From Pseudidiomarina mangrovi (GTDB lineage: Bacteria; Pseudomonadota; Gammaproteobacteria; Enterobacterales; Alteromonadaceae): a DNA stretch of 64,000 nt. Made by a program: the position numbers and the translations under genes. The stretch's first letter is position 1, and every line of letters starts with the position of its first letter. Under the pieces are notes generated by a model, which was not told the origin of the DNA, searched no databases, and was given only the letters and a program-made list of their open reading frames with translations. The stretch spans positions 1-64,000 of the forward strand of contig NZ_RJLC01000016.1 in the NCBI RefSeq assembly GCF_003999375.1, in the 5' to 3' direction. Below are positions 16,932-26,109 of the stretch, in pieces.

Positions 16932-17572
16932 AGCAACAATGGTTGCAATGGCAAGCCGCGTTCATGACACTACCGCAACCGCGGCGGCGCTTTTGGCTGC
17001 TGCTCTCGGTTATTGTAGTGCTGTACCTCGGGGTGTGGATGTATCTGTTACCATTGCGCGATAGCTCCGTTGTAGCAGACCAGCAACAACGTCAGTTAAC
17101 GGTACAAATTAATGCCGCGCGGAATGAACTGGCCGGTATACAGCAACGCTTGCAGTCTAATCCAAAGGCGCCATTGGAGCGTCAGTTAGAGCAGCAACAG
17201 CAGCGTTTAACCCGAGTGACTGAGCAGTTAGCGAAAGAAACTAGATATATCAGCGCGGCGGATAATCGTGATCTATTACGCGCGTTGTTGACGACTGCTG
17301 CTGGGGTCAAGGTGCGCTCGGCGCAAGCATTACCGGTGGAGCAGGTGTATCGTGACCCGCAAGATACCAATACCGGTATTTATAAGCACCGTTTACAGCT
17401 GGTTATCACCGGTAGTTATTTTGATATACATAATTACTTTGAAACGCTAGAGGGTTTACCTTGGGCGTTTTATTGGCAACGCATGGATTACCGTGTTACC
17501 AGTTATCCAAATGCAGAAGTCACGGTAGAAATTTATACCCTGAGTTTGGAGCGCGACTATGTGGCGAGCTAA
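16928..17572 (+). CDS. mshJ: MSHA biogenesis protein MshJ (PilO-like)
   Basis: 214 residues with one membrane segment (about 23-42), a Gln-rich coiled coil (about 50-110) and a C-terminal ferredoxin-like domain that includes a YFDIHNYFETLEGLPW motif, common to PilO-type proteins. It should dimerise with the PilN-like protein in the periplasm. It overlaps the genes on both sides. Confidence 0.85.
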   Translation: MKQQWLQWQAAFMTLPQPRRRFWLLLSVIVVLYLGVWMYLLPLRDSSVVADQQQRQLTVQINAARNELAGIQQRLQSNPKAPLERQLEQQQQRLTRVTEQLAKETRYISAADNRDLLRALLTTAAGVKVRSAQALPVEQVYRDPQDTNTGIYKHRLQLVITGSYFDIHNYFETLEGLPWAFYWQRMDYRVTSYPNAEVTVEIYTLSLERDYVAS

Positions 17573-17912
17573 CTCAATGATCATGGCGGTGGTGTTGACC
17601 ACAGCCGTTGCACCGAGCATGGCACAGCAGTTGTCTGATCCGACTGCACCGCCGCGGTTGCAGCAAGGCAATCAAGGGCGTGTGGTAGCGGCTGGTAGCT
17701 TAAGGCTGCAATCCATTACCTGGGATGATACACACCGGATAGCACAAATTAATGGCATGCGCTTAAAAGTGGGCGATAGCCTCAATGAATATAAAGTTAA
17801 GACAATTGGCATGGACCAAGTTACGCTGGTGAATACCAGCAGCAACGATGAGCTGATATTGGCGCTATTTTCAGCGTCGGGCTTTGAGCTCCTGCCGGAG
17901 GGAACAGAATGA
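17559..17912 (+). CDS. mshK: MSHA biogenesis protein MshK (PilP-like)
   Basis: 117 residues: signal peptide (to about residue 22, ending SMAQQ) and a short PilP/GspC-like beta domain that begins LSDPTAPP and includes LRLQSITWDDTHRIAQING, LKVGDSL and VTLVN. It would link the inner-membrane alignment complex to the secretin MshL. It starts at ATG 17559 inside the end of mshJ, with GGAG at about 17548, and overlaps mshL by ATGA. Confidence 0.82.
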   Translation: MWRANSMIMAVVLTTAVAPSMAQQLSDPTAPPRLQQGNQGRVVAAGSLRLQSITWDDTHRIAQINGMRLKVGDSLNEYKVKTIGMDQVTLVNTSSNDELILALFSASGFELLPEGTE

Positions 17913-19543
17913 TTCGAATGACGTGGATGGTTATCGCGATGCTGTTGCTGGTGGGCTGTGCCTACCAGCCTGAGCGCTTTCCAACCGAAGTGGATAACGC
18001 CCTGAAGGATGATGGTGGGCGGCCAGCCCAAACTGCTTTAGCGCGGCCACCATTACCTGAATCGGTGCAGGCCAGCCTGCGCGCCGACGATCTACAATTG
18101 CGCGCAGCAACATCACAACTGTTAGCTGAACCGCGCTTCTCGTTGAATGCCAATCGGGTCAATGCCAGCGAGTTTTTTGCCGGTTTAGCACAAGACTCGC
18201 CCTACAACATTATCATTCACCCTGATGTTAGCGGTGAAATCACTCTTAGCCTCAAAGACGTCACCCTCACTGAAACCTTAGAGGTTGTCAGCGATATTTT
18301 CGGATATGAAATTCGCCGTCAAGACCGCATGATCCGGGTTTTCCCAGCCGGCCTGCGTACCGAAACCTTTACCCTTGACTATTTGTCGATGCAACGCAGC
18401 GGTAGTTCATCCACCAGCATTACCCAAGGTGGCGTGAAAGAAAACGACCGCAATACCAACAACCAAGGCACTCGTACTAACAACAATAATATGGAGTTAG
18501 GTGGCGAGGGCGGAACCGCACGTAATGATGTTGGCGTGGGTGGTGGCAACAATGGCTCGTCAATTAGCAGCTCATCGTCGACCAATTTGTGGGGCGATAT
18601 CGAGAAAATTCTTGAAGGCATTATTGGCCAGGGCGACGGTCGCCGTATTTCCTCGGCACCACAGGCTGGTTTATTAACCATTACCGCGTATCCGCATGAA
18701 CTGCGTGCAGCACGAGAGTTTTTGGTGAGCATGCAAGAACGCCTGCAGCGCCAAGTTATTATTGAAGCACGCATTGTTGAAGTGTCGTTAAACGATGAGT
18801 ATCAGCAAGGTATCAACTGGACCGATATTTTCACCCTGGGTAATGCGACTGGCTCCATTAACTTTAATAGCTCAGCGGTGACCAGTACTGGCGGTGTGTT
18901 TGGCGCCTCGGTGAGCGTTGGCGACTTCAGCGGTGTGCTCAACCTGCTGCAAAACCAAGGCAACGTGCAGGTATTGTCGAACCCACGGGTGACCGCACAA
19001 AATAACCAGAAAGCGGTGATCAAAATTGGTGAAGACCAGTATTTTGTTACCAACGTGTCGACCACGACCATTACTGGCACTGCCACCACCTCTACGCCGA
19101 ACATTGAGCTCACGCCGTTCTTCTCGGGTATTTCGTTGGATATCACTCCGCAAATTAGTGACGACGGTCGGGTTACCCTGCATGTTCACCCATCGGTGGT
19201 GCAAACCAATCAGCAAGAAACCGTGGTGAAACTCCAGAACGACACCATCGTGTTGCCATTAGCGCAAAGTAATATTCGCGAAAGCGACACCATTGTCACC
19301 GCGCGTAATGGCGAAGTGGTGGTATTAGGCGGTTTGATGCAAACCACTTACAGTGACTCCGAAACCAAGGCGCCAGTACTGGGCGATATTCCAGTAGTTG
19401 GCAATCTGTTTAAAAACACCAATCGCCGTGAGCAGAAGAAAGAACTGGTGATCTTAATTCGCCCGATTATTGTCGGTGCCGATACCTGGCAAAGCGAACT
19501 TGAGCGTACCAGCGAACTGCTGCAACGTTGGTATGGGAATTAA
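17909..19543 (+). CDS. mshL: MSHA secretin MshL
   Basis: Outer-membrane secretin through which the pilus leaves the cell. The 544 residues have a lipoprotein signal (LLLVGCAYQP), a secretin N-domain (about 85-150) with the ISLKDVTLTETL-type STN motif, a Ser/Asn/Gly-rich linker (about 165-225), a further ring domain, and the secretin core (about 275-535) with VLSNPRVTAQNNQKAVIKIG and VVLGGLMQ. The length fits the family. It follows mshK by overlap and precedes mshM by three bases. Confidence 0.94.
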   Translation: MIRMTWMVIAMLLLVGCAYQPERFPTEVDNALKDDGGRPAQTALARPPLPESVQASLRADDLQLRAATSQLLAEPRFSLNANRVNASEFFAGLAQDSPYNIIIHPDVSGEITLSLKDVTLTETLEVVSDIFGYEIRRQDRMIRVFPAGLRTETFTLDYLSMQRSGSSSTSITQGGVKENDRNTNNQGTRTNNNNMELGGEGGTARNDVGVGGGNNGSSISSSSSTNLWGDIEKILEGIIGQGDGRRISSAPQAGLLTITAYPHELRAAREFLVSMQERLQRQVIIEARIVEVSLNDEYQQGINWTDIFTLGNATGSINFNSSAVTSTGGVFGASVSVGDFSGVLNLLQNQGNVQVLSNPRVTAQNNQKAVIKIGEDQYFVTNVSTTTITGTATTSTPNIELTPFFSGISLDITPQISDDGRVTLHVHPSVVQTNQQETVVKLQNDTIVLPLAQSNIRESDTIVTARNGEVVVLGGLMQTTYSDSETKAPVLGDIPVVGNLFKNTNRREQKKELVILIRPIIVGADTWQSELERTSELLQRWYGN

Positions 19544-19546
19544 TTC

Positions 19547-20476
19547 ATGTATCAAGCGCATTTTGGCCTCCGCGAATTGCCGTTTACGCTGACCCCAAAC
19601 ACCAGTTTTTACTGTGATTTGGAAGGTCACCGTTCGGCGTTGCAGGTGCTGACTACCGCGCTCGATACCGGTGAGGGTTTTATTAAGGTTGTGGGTGAAG
19701 TGGGTACCGGCAAAACTCTGCTGTGCCGCAAACTGCTCAACGAATTGCCCGACAATTATGTCACTGCTTATATTCCTAATCCGCACGTAACGCCCGACGA
19801 ACTGCGCGGCCAAATAGCACGTGAGTTGCAAGTTGAAGTGGATGACCCGCACAATCAGCAACTGCTGACTCAAGCTATTCAGCACAAGCTGGTGCAGCTC
19901 AATAAAGACGATAAAGTGGTGGTGATTGTGCTTGATGAAGCACAAGCGCTGCCATCAGAAAGTTTGGAAGCATTGCGGCTGATTTCTAATCTGGAAACCG
20001 AAACCCGTAAACTCTTACACATTGTATTATTCGGCCAGCCTGAGCTGAACGAAAAACTGGCGCAGCGCGAGCATCGGCAGTTACGTCAGCGCATTGCCTT
20101 TAGCTATAACTTGCAAGCCATGAATATGCAGGAACTCGCCCGTTATATTTCTCATCGGTTGCACATTGCCGGCTATAAAGGCCCGCCGATGTTTAGTGCC
20201 AGTTCAGTGCGACTATTACACCAAGCCAGTCGCGGTATCCCGCGTTTAGCCAATGTACTGTGCCATAAGGTGTTGCTGCTGTGCTATGGCGAAGGCTCGT
20301 ACATAGTGGGGCCCAAGCAAGTTCGTGCCGCCGTTGCTGATACCGAAGACGCTACTTTGCCAGCGCGTCTGTGGCCATGGTTTAGTCTCGCCACCATAGT
20401 GGCTGTCGCAGCATTGATGGGCTTTGCTTGGCAGCAAGGTTGGTTGCAAACGGTGATAGCGAGATTAGTGCCATGA
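19547..20476 (+). CDS. mshM: MSHA biogenesis ATPase MshM (ExeA-like)
   Basis: 309 residues of the ExeA/GspA AAA+ family. Walker A is GEVGTGKT (50-57) and Walker B is VIVLDEAQALP (about 127-137). One membrane segment lies near the C-terminus (about 275-295), leaving a very short tail with no peptidoglycan-binding domain, unlike ExeA. It opens MYQAHFGLRELPFTLTPN, typical of the family. It probably helps assemble the secretin. It overlaps mshN by ATGA. Confidence 0.9.
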   Translation: MYQAHFGLRELPFTLTPNTSFYCDLEGHRSALQVLTTALDTGEGFIKVVGEVGTGKTLLCRKLLNELPDNYVTAYIPNPHVTPDELRGQIARELQVEVDDPHNQQLLTQAIQHKLVQLNKDDKVVVIVLDEAQALPSESLEALRLISNLETETRKLLHIVLFGQPELNEKLAQREHRQLRQRIAFSYNLQAMNMQELARYISHRLHIAGYKGPPMFSASSVRLLHQASRGIPRLANVLCHKVLLLCYGEGSYIVGPKQVRAAVADTEDATLPARLWPWFSLATIVAVAALMGFAWQQGWLQTVIARLVP

Positions 20477-21648
20477 GCGTGATCAATCGTATGCTCAAAG
20501 ACCTCGACCAGCGTCAACATCGCCCAGCCGATGAACAGTATACGCCTGCCGCTATTGCACCTGAGCCGGTGCGTTGGGGGTTATGGGCGGGTATTGGTTT
20601 AGCCGTGCTGGCTGTAGCGGGTGGTAGTTGGTGGTGGCTAGCCACAGCGCCCATGCCAGCACAAGCCGTACAGCCCGATCAGGTGACTGAGCTGCAACAA
20701 CCGCAGGTGACCGAACCGCTGCAAACCGCCGAGGTGCAGCAGCTGGAAGTACAGAAGCCAGAGCTACAGCAGCCAGAAGTGAAGCAGCCGATTGCAGAGC
20801 AGGTAGACTTGCAGCAGCAGCGCGAAGCGGATGCGTTAGCGGTGCAAGCAGCTGAGCAACTAGCGGCCGAGCAGCTCGCGGCCGAACAATTAGCAGCCGA
20901 GCAATTAGCAGCCGAGCAGCTCGCTGCAGAGCAATTAGCCGCCGAGCAACTAGCGCAGCAACAGCAGACCGCACAAACCCAAGTGCCGCTGTATCAAAAG
21001 CAAGTGGAACAGCCCAAGCAACAGGTTGAGCAACGCGACGACTCCAGCTTTGCTATTGAACGGGTGCAGTTGAGCCCGGCTGAATTGGCCGAAAGCAATC
21101 TTGCCAAAGCACGGACAGCATTTCGCCAAGGCGAGCGTGAGAAAGCGCAAGATTTGTTAGAAAAAGCCCTCATCGTCATGCCTGAGCATGTTGCCGTGCG
21201 CAGCGAGCTAGCGGCATATTGGTATGGTCGCGGCATGTCCAGTCGTGCACTATCATTGTTGCGCCAAGGGCTGGATTTACGCCCGCAGCAGTCTCAATGG
21301 CAACTCTTATATGCACGCATATTAGAGCGCAGCGGCCGTATTCAAGATGCTTATGATGCGCTGCGGTATGTCGAAGCCGATACCGAAGATGCGCTGGAAT
21401 TACTGCAATTACGCGCAGCATCCGCCAATCAGTTAGGGTTGTTTGCCGAGGCCGCAGCCGATTACACCGAGTTAGCGGGCGACTTGCAGCAAGGGCGCTG
21501 GTGGATAGCCGCTGCCGTGGCCTATGAAGATGCCAACAATATCACTGCAGCAGTACAAGCTTATCGGCAAGCCTTGAATTTTAGTGACTTGAATAGCGAC
21601 GCTGTGACCTATGCCAGTCAGCGCATTCGCGCGTTAGGGGGCCAGTAG
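20473..21648 (+). CDS. mshN: MSHA biogenesis protein MshN (TPR protein)
   Basis: 391 residues from ATG 20473 (MSVINRMLKDLDQR, a GspB/MshN-like opening). One membrane segment (about 37-56) leads into a long Gln/Glu/Pro-rich linker. At about residues 127-161 this holds seven copies of the pentapeptide AEQLA, encoded by a 15-base tandem repeat. The C-terminal half (from about 205) is tetratricopeptide repeats, including LAKARTAFRQGEREKAQDLL. It is probably a periplasmic partner of MshM in secretin assembly. A longer frame from 20428 is an artefact of the mshM overlap. Confidence 0.88.
   Translation: MSVINRMLKDLDQRQHRPADEQYTPAAIAPEPVRWGLWAGIGLAVLAVAGGSWWWLATAPMPAQAVQPDQVTELQQPQVTEPLQTAEVQQLEVQKPELQQPEVKQPIAEQVDLQQQREADALAVQAAEQLAAEQLAAEQLAAEQLAAEQLAAEQLAAEQLAQQQQTAQTQVPLYQKQVEQPKQQVEQRDDSSFAIERVQLSPAELAESNLAKARTAFRQGEREKAQDLLEKALIVMPEHVAVRSELAAYWYGRGMSSRALSLLRQGLDLRPQQSQWQLLYARILERSGRIQDAYDALRYVEADTEDALELLQLRAASANQLGLFAEAAADYTELAGDLQQGRWWIAAAVAYEDANNITAAVQAYRQALNFSDLNSDAVTYASQRIRALGGQ
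20851..20955 (+). repeat. Seven-copy 15-base tandem repeat in mshN
   Basis: Seven units of 15 bases, close to GCCGAGCAATTAGCA, at 20851, 20866, 20881, 20896, 20911, 20926 and 20941. Each encodes Ala-Glu-Gln-Leu-Ala. Copies differ mostly at silent positions, so the peptide is conserved more than the DNA. Copy number could change by slippage without a frameshift. Confidence 0.92.
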
Positions 21649-21649
21649 T

Positions 21650-23419
21650 ATGCGTCCTCGCTTAAAGATGCGGCTTGGCGATTTACTCGTTCAAGAAGGC
21701 ATCATCACCGAGAAGCAGCTGCAAGCCGCACTCGACGACCAACGTAATAACGGGCGTAAGCTCGGTGTCACGCTCATTGATTTAGGCTTTTTAAGCGAAC
21801 GAGACCTGCACGAATTCCTCGCCAAGCAGCTGAATATTCCGCTGATTGATTTACGCGACCGTAAAATCAGCCAAGACGCCTTGCAGCTGGTGCCAGAAAT
21901 ACAAGCGCGCCGCTATAAAGCCATCGTATTAGAGGCGACCGCTGATTCAGCCCTAGTGGCGATGAGCGACCCAGCCGATTTGGCTGCCGTGGACGCTATT
22001 GGTAACTATTTGGCACCGCGCGAAATTAACCTCGCGGTAGTGCCCGACCAAGAGCTCTTAGAAGCCTTTGATAGCCTCTATCGACGCACCAAAGATATCA
22101 AAGATTTTGCCAGCCAGCTGCAAACCGAGTACCAAGATGGCAACGAGTTTGACCTCGGCCAATTGTCGCTCGACGAAGAAGGCGAAGACGCTACCGTTGC
22201 TAAGCTGTTACAGTCAATTTTTGCCGATGCCGTGCAAATTCGTGCCTCGGATATTCATATCGAGCCCGATGAAAAAGTACTGCGCATTCGTATGCGTATT
22301 GATGGCGTGTTGCAAGAAAACATCCTCAACGAAACCGCCATTGCTGGGGCGTTGCTGCTGCGGCTGAAACTGATGGCGGGCTTGGATATCTCGGAAAAAC
22401 GTATGCCACAAGATGGCCGTTTTCATATCACCGTGAACCAGCACAATATTGATGTGCGGGTTTCGACTATGCCGACGCAATACGGTGAGTCGTGCGTTAT
22501 GCGTTTACTCGACCAATCGGCAGGCTTATTGGATCTTGAGCAAACCGGTATGCCGGAGCATATTCTCAAGCGCATCCGTCGCATTATTCACAAGCCCTAC
22601 GGTATGTTGCTGGTCACCGGTCCTACCGGCTCGGGTAAAACCACCACCTTGTATGGTGCGCTGTCGGAACTGAACACCGCTGAAAAGAAAATTATCACCG
22701 TCGAAGACCCGGTGGAATATCGCTTACCGCGTATTACCCAGGTACAAGTGAATAGTAAGATTGGCTTGAACTTTGCCAACGTACTGCGCACCACCTTGCG
22801 CCAAGACCCAGACATTATCATGGTCGGTGAGATGCGCGATCAAGAAACCGTTGAAATTGGTCTGCGCGGCGCCATCACCGGTCACATGGTGTTGAGTACC
22901 CTGCACACCAACGATTCGATTACTAGCTCCATGCGCCTAGTCGATATGGGCGCGAAGCCCTATTTGGTCGGTGCGGCATTGCGCGGTGTGCTGGCGCAGC
23001 GCTTGATTCGCCGCGTGTGTGAAGGTTGTAAGACCGATGCGACAGTTGAACATGCTGATCTCGCTTTATTACGTGGGCTTGATGCCACCGTACCACGCGA
23101 TGGCAGCGGCTTCAAAAAGGGTCGCGGTTGCCGCAATTGTAACCATACCGGCTATAAAGGTCGTATCGGTGTGTTCGAACTACTCGAAATGAATGACGCC
23201 ATGATGGATGCCTTGCGCGACAGTAATATGCGTGAATTTGCTCAGGCGGCACGCCATTCTGAGGGCTATAAGCCCCTGGCCGCGGTGGCTCTAGAGTATG
23301 CTCGCAGTGGTATCACCACCGTTGAAGAGGTTCTGTTCTTGGCCGAAACGGTCGAAGAAAAATCGCTCCGCGTGAGTAGTATCAATGATGGCAGCGTCAG
23401 TGAGGGCGACCATGGCTGA
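21650..23419 (+). CDS. mshE: MSHA pilus extension ATPase MshE
   Basis: GspE/PilB-family hexameric ATPase that drives pilus extension; 589 residues. The N-terminal MshEN region has two c-di-GMP-binding-type motifs, the first at RLGDLLVQEG with LQAALDDQ (about 8-31) and the second from KLGVTLIDLGFLSERDL (about 37-60). The catalytic part has Walker A GPTGSGKTTT (about 324-333), an Asp box (EDPVEYRLPRITQVQVN), Walker B and a His box (GHMVLSTLHTN). A four-Cys zinc element follows (CEGC ... CRNC). In Vibrio cholerae MshE binds c-di-GMP, so the same control is likely here. The start overlaps nothing but is one base past the mshN stop. Confidence 0.95.
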   Translation: MRPRLKMRLGDLLVQEGIITEKQLQAALDDQRNNGRKLGVTLIDLGFLSERDLHEFLAKQLNIPLIDLRDRKISQDALQLVPEIQARRYKAIVLEATADSALVAMSDPADLAAVDAIGNYLAPREINLAVVPDQELLEAFDSLYRRTKDIKDFASQLQTEYQDGNEFDLGQLSLDEEGEDATVAKLLQSIFADAVQIRASDIHIEPDEKVLRIRMRIDGVLQENILNETAIAGALLLRLKLMAGLDISEKRMPQDGRFHITVNQHNIDVRVSTMPTQYGESCVMRLLDQSAGLLDLEQTGMPEHILKRIRRIIHKPYGMLLVTGPTGSGKTTTLYGALSELNTAEKKIITVEDPVEYRLPRITQVQVNSKIGLNFANVLRTTLRQDPDIIMVGEMRDQETVEIGLRGAITGHMVLSTLHTNDSITSSMRLVDMGAKPYLVGAALRGVLAQRLIRRVCEGCKTDATVEHADLALLRGLDATVPRDGSGFKKGRGCRNCNHTGYKGRIGVFELLEMNDAMMDALRDSNMREFAQAARHSEGYKPLAAVALEYARSGITTVEEVLFLAETVEEKSLRVSSINDGSVSEGDHG

Positions 23420-24635
23420 TTATCGCTATCGCGGTCGCAGCAACGACGGCCAAATGGTCACCGGGGTGATTGATGCCAGTAACGAGATGGGCGCAGCAGA
23501 TGCCCTCATTAAACGTGGTATCATGCCAACAGATATTGCCCTGGCGCAAAAAGCAGCCGGCGCACCAGCATTGAAGTTAGAGCTATTTAAGCCCAAAGTA
23601 ACCAGCGATGACTTGATTGTGTTCACCCGGCAAATGTATGCCCTGACCAAAGCTGGCATCCCAATTTTACGGGCTATGGAAGGTTTGGCGGAAAATACCA
23701 CCAATAAAACCTTGTCTGACGTGCTGTTTGATATGGTCGATCAGTTACAACGCGGGCGCCAGTTGTCGGCAGCTATGGCCAAGCACTCCAAGGTGTTTCC
23801 GCGGTTGCTGGTGTCGGTGGTGCATGTTGGCGAGAACACGGGTCAGTTAGAAGAATCGTTTTTGCAGTTATCCGACTACTTGGCCAAAGAGCAGGAAACC
23901 CGCAAAGCCATCAAAACCGCGTTGCGCTATCCAAGCTTTATTATGATTGCTTTAGTGATTGCCATGTTCGTGCTGAATATCTTCGTGATTCCGACCTTTG
24001 CCAGCATGTTCGCGCGTTTTGGTACCGAACTACCGCTCACCACGCGCATGATGATCGCCACCTCAAACTTCTTTGTGGCGTATTGGCCGGCTATGTTGTT
24101 AGCCATCGTGGTGTCAATGGTGTTGTGGGTGCGCTTTATCGCCACCGACCGCGGCCGCTATTGGTGGGATTCGATCAAAGTGCGCATCCCGTTGGTAGGT
24201 GAAATTGTCATGCGCTCATTGTTGTCGCGTTTCGCCCGTAGTTTCTCGGTGATGTTGCGTGCTGGTGTGCCGTTAACACAAGGCTTGAGCCTAGTAGCCG
24301 ATGCGGTTGATAATAGTTGGATGGGGCGTAAAATCGTCGATATTCGCCGCAATATTGAAAAAGGCGACAGCATGACGCGCTCAACCCGCAGCAGTCAGCT
24401 GTTCACGCCTTTGGTGTTACAAATGATCGCGGTCGGCGAAGAAACCGGCCGTGTCGACGAAATGTTGACTGAGGTCGCAGATTATTATGAGCGTGAAGTC
24501 GACTATGACCTTAAACGCCTCACTGCACGTATCGAGCCCATCATGTTAGTAGTGGTCGCGGCCATGATTGGCGTTATGGCGCTAGGTATCTTTAGCCCAA
24601 TGTGGGATATGATGAGCGCCTACCAAGGCAAGTAA
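23412..24635 (+). CDS. mshG: MSHA inner-membrane platform protein MshG
   Basis: GspF/PilC-family platform protein that works with MshE. From ATG 23412 (MADYRYRGRSNDGQMV) it has 407 residues. Two T2SSF domains are seen (about 65-190 and 270-390), each opening with an F-(T/A)-R pattern (VFTRQMYALTKAGIPIL, LLSRFARSFSVMLRAGVPL), with three membrane segments at about 168-190, 215-240 and 378-398. It overlaps mshE by eight bases. mshF, which follows mshG in Vibrio, is not present. Confidence 0.93.
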   Translation: MADYRYRGRSNDGQMVTGVIDASNEMGAADALIKRGIMPTDIALAQKAAGAPALKLELFKPKVTSDDLIVFTRQMYALTKAGIPILRAMEGLAENTTNKTLSDVLFDMVDQLQRGRQLSAAMAKHSKVFPRLLVSVVHVGENTGQLEESFLQLSDYLAKEQETRKAIKTALRYPSFIMIALVIAMFVLNIFVIPTFASMFARFGTELPLTTRMMIATSNFFVAYWPAMLLAIVVSMVLWVRFIATDRGRYWWDSIKVRIPLVGEIVMRSLLSRFARSFSVMLRAGVPLTQGLSLVADAVDNSWMGRKIVDIRRNIEKGDSMTRSTRSSQLFTPLVLQMIAVGEETGRVDEMLTEVADYYEREVDYDLKRLTARIEPIMLVVVAAMIGVMALGIFSPMWDMMSAYQGK

Positions 24636-24667
24636 CAATTTTAACAAGTGACTATAACAAAAATTAT

Positions 24668-24696
24668 TTGCACAAAAGTTATGTGCGCTTGATAAT
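24668..24696 (+). promoter_or_regulatory. Candidate promoter of the pilin operon (mshB onward)
   Basis: TTGCAC at 24668-24673 and GATAAT at 24691-24696 are 17 bases apart and lie about 23 bases before the mshB start, in the first real gap of the msh genes. In V. cholerae the locus is read as a secretory operon and a structural operon, the latter beginning with mshB, so the position is apt. Confidence 0.5.
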
Positions 24697-24718
24697 AACC
24701 GGTAATAGGGGTAGTGGA

Positions 24719-25315
24719 ATGAAATTGATGACAGACCAGAAGCAGCAAGGCTTTACCCTGATCGAACTCATCATCGTGGTGGTGATTTTAGGGTTATTAG
24801 CTGCCTCAGCTCTGCCACGCTTTACCAGCGTTACTGCAGATGCCGAAGACGCCGCCTTAGAAGGCGTTGCCGGTGGCTTTGCCAGCGCTGTGGGTTTAGT
24901 GCGGGCGGAGTGGGAATTGCGTGGGCGGCCGCGTGGCAATGAAGATGGTGCCGGCGCCGAAGTGATTATGGATGGTATTACCGTCAACGTCGATGGCAGT
25001 ACCGGCTACCCTGTTAGTGGCAACAGTAACTTTGATGCCCACGACCTGAATATGACAGCCGAGGATTGTCGCACCATTATGCAAGCTATCTTGCAAGGTG
25101 CGCCAACCTCGACAACCAGTTTTACCCTACTGGGTGAAAATCGTTATTTCGTCGCGCGCGAAAATAACGGAACCAATGATATTTGCGTGTATTATCTCGC
25201 CAATACCATTAAACAAAGGGCGTCAGCCCCGGCAGGCACTGACTACCTTAGCGTGGGCAATGCATTCGTGTATAACCCGCGTACCGGTGGGGTTAGCATT
25301 TACAGTAATAATTAA
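24719..25315 (+). CDS. mshB: MSHA prepilin MshB
   Basis: Type IV prepilin, 198 residues from ATG 24719 (MKLMTDQKQQGFTLIELI). The prepilin peptidase should cut between Gly and Phe, leaving the conserved Glu at position 5 and a hydrophobic helix. The body is a small globular domain with a C-terminal Cys pair (EDCRTI, DICVYY). A minor pilin in related loci. The longer frame upstream runs over the gap and the candidate promoter, so it is not used. Confidence 0.88.
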   Translation: MKLMTDQKQQGFTLIELIIVVVILGLLAASALPRFTSVTADAEDAALEGVAGGFASAVGLVRAEWELRGRPRGNEDGAGAEVIMDGITVNVDGSTGYPVSGNSNFDAHDLNMTAEDCRTIMQAILQGAPTSTTSFTLLGENRYFVARENNGTNDICVYYLANTIKQRASAPAGTDYLSVGNAFVYNPRTGGVSIYSNN

Positions 25316-25368
25316 CTCTTAGTTTTAAATTTTGGGGTTCTATCCCTTTACAGAAAAGGAAGTGCGTT

Positions 25369-25941
25369 ATGAAAAACCAAAAAGGTTTTACTTTAATTGA
25401 ACTGATCATCGTGATCGTCGTTTTGGGGATCTTAGCTGTTACTGCTGCTCCTCAGTTTATTAACTTGGGTACTGATGCCCGTATTTCAACGCTGCAAAAA
25501 ATTGAGGCATCAATGTTGTCTGCAGCAGATATCGTATACGGTAAGTCACTTATTGCAGGCGATGAGAAGTTAGGGATTAATACTCAAGATACAGTGGCAC
25601 TAACTGATGATGCCTATAACATTGTTGATGGATACGATGTGTTGTTTGGTTATCCAGCACCTAGTGCGGCTGGTATCATCAAAGCATTGAACCTGCCAGT
25701 AGCTGATTGGGATATTAAATACTCTAAAGATAATGTTGATCCTGCTGCAAATCCAGCTGTTGGTCAAGATGTCGTCATTTCTCCTGTAGGCCGCAACGTT
25801 AATACTGATGAAGGTACACCTACTGCGCCACGTACAGCAGGATTAGATTATGCTGAAATCACTAATTGCTTCATCAAATACACTGGTGCAGCAGACGCAA
25901 CTAGCCGTCCGGTAATTGTTATTACAACCACAGGTTGTTAA
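25369..25941 (+). CDS. mshA: Major MSHA pilin MshA
   Basis: 190-residue prepilin beginning MKNQKGFTLIELIIVIVV; cleavage after Gly6 and Glu at mature position 5. A C-terminal disulfide loop is likely between the Cys in ITNCFIKY and the final Cys of TTTGC. GGAAG lies just upstream. It is called the major pilin from gene order, the short leader and the strong terminator that follows it. Base composition is more A/T-rich than in the neighbouring pilin genes, which can reflect expression level or allele exchange in this surface-exposed protein. Confidence 0.86.
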   Translation: MKNQKGFTLIELIIVIVVLGILAVTAAPQFINLGTDARISTLQKIEASMLSAADIVYGKSLIAGDEKLGINTQDTVALTDDAYNIVDGYDVLFGYPAPSAAGIIKALNLPVADWDIKYSKDNVDPAANPAVGQDVVISPVGRNVNTDEGTPTAPRTAGLDYAEITNCFIKYTGAADATSRPVIVITTTGC

Positions 25942-25960
25942 TCAACCTAGCTAAGTTTTG

Positions 25961-25986
25961 AAAAAAGGCGCTTCGGCGCCTTTTTT
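25961..25986 (+). terminator. Rho-independent terminator after mshA
   Basis: AAAAAAGGCGC, TTCG loop, GCGCCTTTTTT: a perfect stem with a stable tetraloop and T tail, 19 bases past the mshA stop. It should separate high mshA expression from the minor pilin genes. Confidence 0.93.
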
Positions 25987-26109
25987 ATTGCTCGTCATAG
26001 CGTTCTGATATCGCACAGATATTTCTACCCGCGGTGACTTGCTGCAATTTCTGCAACCACGTATAGTCAGTGATGTTTACAATTCGTGCAGCTAGGACAA
26101 TACCCTGCC

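Noticed and set aside
24602-24718. Upstream extension of mshB as a possible mshF
   Set aside because: The stretch holds the end of mshG, a short gap and a likely promoter; the extra 39 residues resemble no MshF protein.
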